Positions 62,472-64,000 of a stretch of DNA of 64,000 nt are shown here, one piece after another (within the stretch, counting starts at the first letter, position 1; each line of letters opens with the position of its first letter). The notes under the pieces were generated by a model that searched no databases, had not been told where the DNA came from, and saw only the letters and a list, made by a program, of their open reading frames with translations. The stretch spans positions 62,001 to 126,000 of the forward strand of contig NZ_JENB01000007.1 of assembly GCF_000708715.2 (NCBI RefSeq), read 5' to 3'. A program made the translations under genes and the position numbers. The stretch is from Pseudomonas putida W15Oct28 (GTDB lineage: Bacteria; Pseudomonadota; Gammaproteobacteria; Pseudomonadales; Pseudomonadaceae).

Positions 62472-63986
62472 ATGGATACCTTGAGCTACCTGGGCCAGGG
62501 CTTCGGCGTTGCCCTGTCCCCCTACAACCTGGTCACCGCCCTCTGCGGTACCCTGATCGGCACCGTGGTCGGCCTGCTGCCGGGCCTGGGCCCGATCAAC
62601 GGCGTGGCCCTGCTGATCCCCATCGCCTTCGCCCTGGGCCTGCCGCCAGAGTCGGCGCTGATCCTGCTGGCCGCGGTGTACCTGGGCTGCGAGTACGGCG
62701 GGCGTATCAGCTCGATCCTGCTGAACATCCCGGGCGAAGCTTCGACCGTGATGACTACCCTGGACGGCTACCCGATGGCCCGCCAAGGCCTGGCGGGCGT
62801 CGCGCTGTCGCTGTCGGCCTGGAGCTCGTTCATCGGTGCCTTCATCGCCACCTGCGGCATGGTGCTGTTCGCCCCGCTGCTGGCGAAATGGGCTATCGCC
62901 TTTGGCCCTGCGGAGTACTTCGTACTGATGGTATTCGCCATCGTCGCCTTGGGCGGCATGGCGGGTGACAAACCGCTGAAAACGTTCATTGCCGCACTGA
63001 TCGGCCTGTTCCTGTCGGCGGTCGGCATCGACGCCAACAGTGGCGTGTACCGCTTCACCGGTGACAGCGTGCACCTGGCCGACGGCATCCAGTTCGTGGT
63101 GCTGGTGCTGGGCCTGTTCTCCATCAGTGAAATCCTGCTGCTGCTGGAAAAGACCCACCACGGTCACCAGGCGGTAAAAGCCACCGGGCGCATGCTGTTC
63201 AACTTCAAGGAAGCGGCTTCGGTATTCGTGGTCAACATCCGTTGCGGCCTGCTTGGTTTCATCATGGGCGTGCTGCCCGGCGCCGGTGCAACGCTGGCCA
63301 GTGCCGTGGCCTACATGACCGAGAAACGCCTGGCCGGTGAAAGCGGCAAGTTCGGCAAGGGCGATGCCCGTGGCCTGGCCGCACCCGAGACCGCCATCGG
63401 CGCGTCCTGCTGTGGCGCCCTGGTCCCGATGCTGACCCTGGGGGTACCAGGCTCTGGCACCACCGCCGTGATGATCGGCGCCCTGACCCTGTACAACATC
63501 ACCCCCGGCCCAATGCTGTTCGAACAGCAGCCGGACATCGTCTGGGGCCTGATCGCTTCGCTGTTCATCGCCAACATCATGCTGGTGATCCTCAACATCC
63601 CGATGATCCGCATCTTCACCCGCATCCTCGCCGTGCCGAACTGGGCGCTGGTGCCGGTGATCGCCATCATCACGGCCATCGGCGTATACGCCGTGCATGC
63701 CACCACCTTCGACCTGTTCCTGATGGTCGGCATCGGCATCATGGGTTACATCCTGCGCAAGCTGGACTTCCCGCTGTCGCCGATCCTGCTCGGTTTCATC
63801 CTGGGCGGGCTGATGGAGCAGAACCTGCGCCGCGCACTGTCGATTTCCAACGGTGAGCTGGGCATCCTCTGGTCGAGCCCGATCAGCATGGGCGTCTGGG
63901 CGCTGGTGGCGTTGATGCTCACCCTGCCGCTGCTGCGCATCTGGCGCAAACGCAGCCAGCAGCGTCGGGCCCTGGCCGATGCCTGA
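62472..63986 (+). CDS. tctA: tripartite tricarboxylate transporter large membrane subunit TctA
   Basis: A 504-residue membrane protein with about eleven or twelve spans, forming the translocation path. The family signatures GLLPGLGPINGVALLIP (near residue 35) and NIRCGLLGFIMGVLPGAGATLAS (near residue 255) are both present, as is APETAIGASCCGALVPMLTLGVPGSGTTAVMIGAL in the following region. It ends 14 bases before the window edge. Confidence 0.94.
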   Translation: MDTLSYLGQGFGVALSPYNLVTALCGTLIGTVVGLLPGLGPINGVALLIPIAFALGLPPESALILLAAVYLGCEYGGRISSILLNIPGEASTVMTTLDGYPMARQGLAGVALSLSAWSSFIGAFIATCGMVLFAPLLAKWAIAFGPAEYFVLMVFAIVALGGMAGDKPLKTFIAALIGLFLSAVGIDANSGVYRFTGDSVHLADGIQFVVLVLGLFSISEILLLLEKTHHGHQAVKATGRMLFNFKEAASVFVVNIRCGLLGFIMGVLPGAGATLASAVAYMTEKRLAGESGKFGKGDARGLAAPETAIGASCCGALVPMLTLGVPGSGTTAVMIGALTLYNITPGPMLFEQQPDIVWGLIASLFIANIMLVILNIPMIRIFTRILAVPNWALVPVIAIITAIGVYAVHATTFDLFLMVGIGIMGYILRKLDFPLSPILLGFILGGLMEQNLRRALSISNGELGILWSSPISMGVWALVALMLTLPLLRIWRKRSQQRRALADA

Positions 63987-64000
63987 TCGACCGTTGCCGC

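Noticed and set aside
1..64000. CRISPR arrays, prophage, insertion sequences, tRNA or rRNA genes
   Set aside because: No regularly spaced identical repeats with unique spacers, no transposase or integrase, and no tRNA-like cloverleaf was recognised. The only dispersed repeats are REP palindromes.

Overview
The window looks like chromosomal core DNA of a Pseudomonas putida-group bacterium. The support is high G+C coding sequence, the characteristic aatJQMP-aauSR, algU-mucA-mucB-mucD, lepA-lepB-rnc-era-recO-pdxJ and tctDE/opdH-tctCBA neighbourhoods, and about fourteen copies of the P. putida-type intergenic REP palindrome. I see no tRNA, rRNA, insertion sequence, prophage or CRISPR array. No database search was run; names rest on motifs, length and gene order.

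Layout. 1-2181 (minus) is the N-terminal three quarters or so of a large DUF6543/dermonecrotic-toxin-like protein that runs off the left edge. 2.2-9.4 kb is the acidic amino-acid system: a sigma-54 promoter with two AauR-type operators, the binding protein, two permeases, ATPase, and the AauS/AauR two-component pair, then glpM. 9.5-20 kb holds an alpha/beta hydrolase, metR, a NUDIX hydrolase, lhr, an FMN glutamate-synthase-like protein and an amino-acid permease. 20.4-28.2 kb holds a divergent class A penicillin-binding protein, a PadR regulator with a siderophore-interacting reductase (Fur and PadR-like operators upstream), two small genes and a ZnuD-like TonB receptor. 28.5-32.3 kb is oprB plus membrane glucose dehydrogenase gcd.

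32.5-37.6 kb is the most interesting accessory stretch: a Lon paralogue behind a good sigma-32-type promoter, a chagasin-like protease inhibitor lipoprotein, and, facing it, a lower-G+C two-gene operon that I read as an XaxAB/YaxAB-like binary pore-forming toxin. 37.8-43.8 kb has cmoAB, a small secreted protein, a heavy-metal-type two-component pair, pdxJ and recO. 43.9-52.3 kb is the minus-strand block era-rnc-lepB-lepA and mucD-mucB-mucA-algU (mucC absent), with an AlgU autoregulatory promoter. 52.8-57.1 kb has nadB, ygfX-sdhE, ygfZ and an HDOD protein. 57.2-64 kb is the tricarboxylate system: tctE-tctD divergent from opdH-tctC-tctB-tctA, with a TctD-type repeated operator between them.

How the parts work together. 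Much of the window concerns nutrient uptake under two-component and catabolite control. AauSR drives acidic amino-acid import and TctDE drives citrate-type import, and four transport leaders carry Hfq/Crc-type A-rich motifs beside the ribosome binding site. A second theme is envelope and stress quality control: AlgU/MucABD, the Lon paralogue, LepB and the penicillin-binding protein. Two probable toxin loci (1-2181 and 35518-37645) are the main accessory content.
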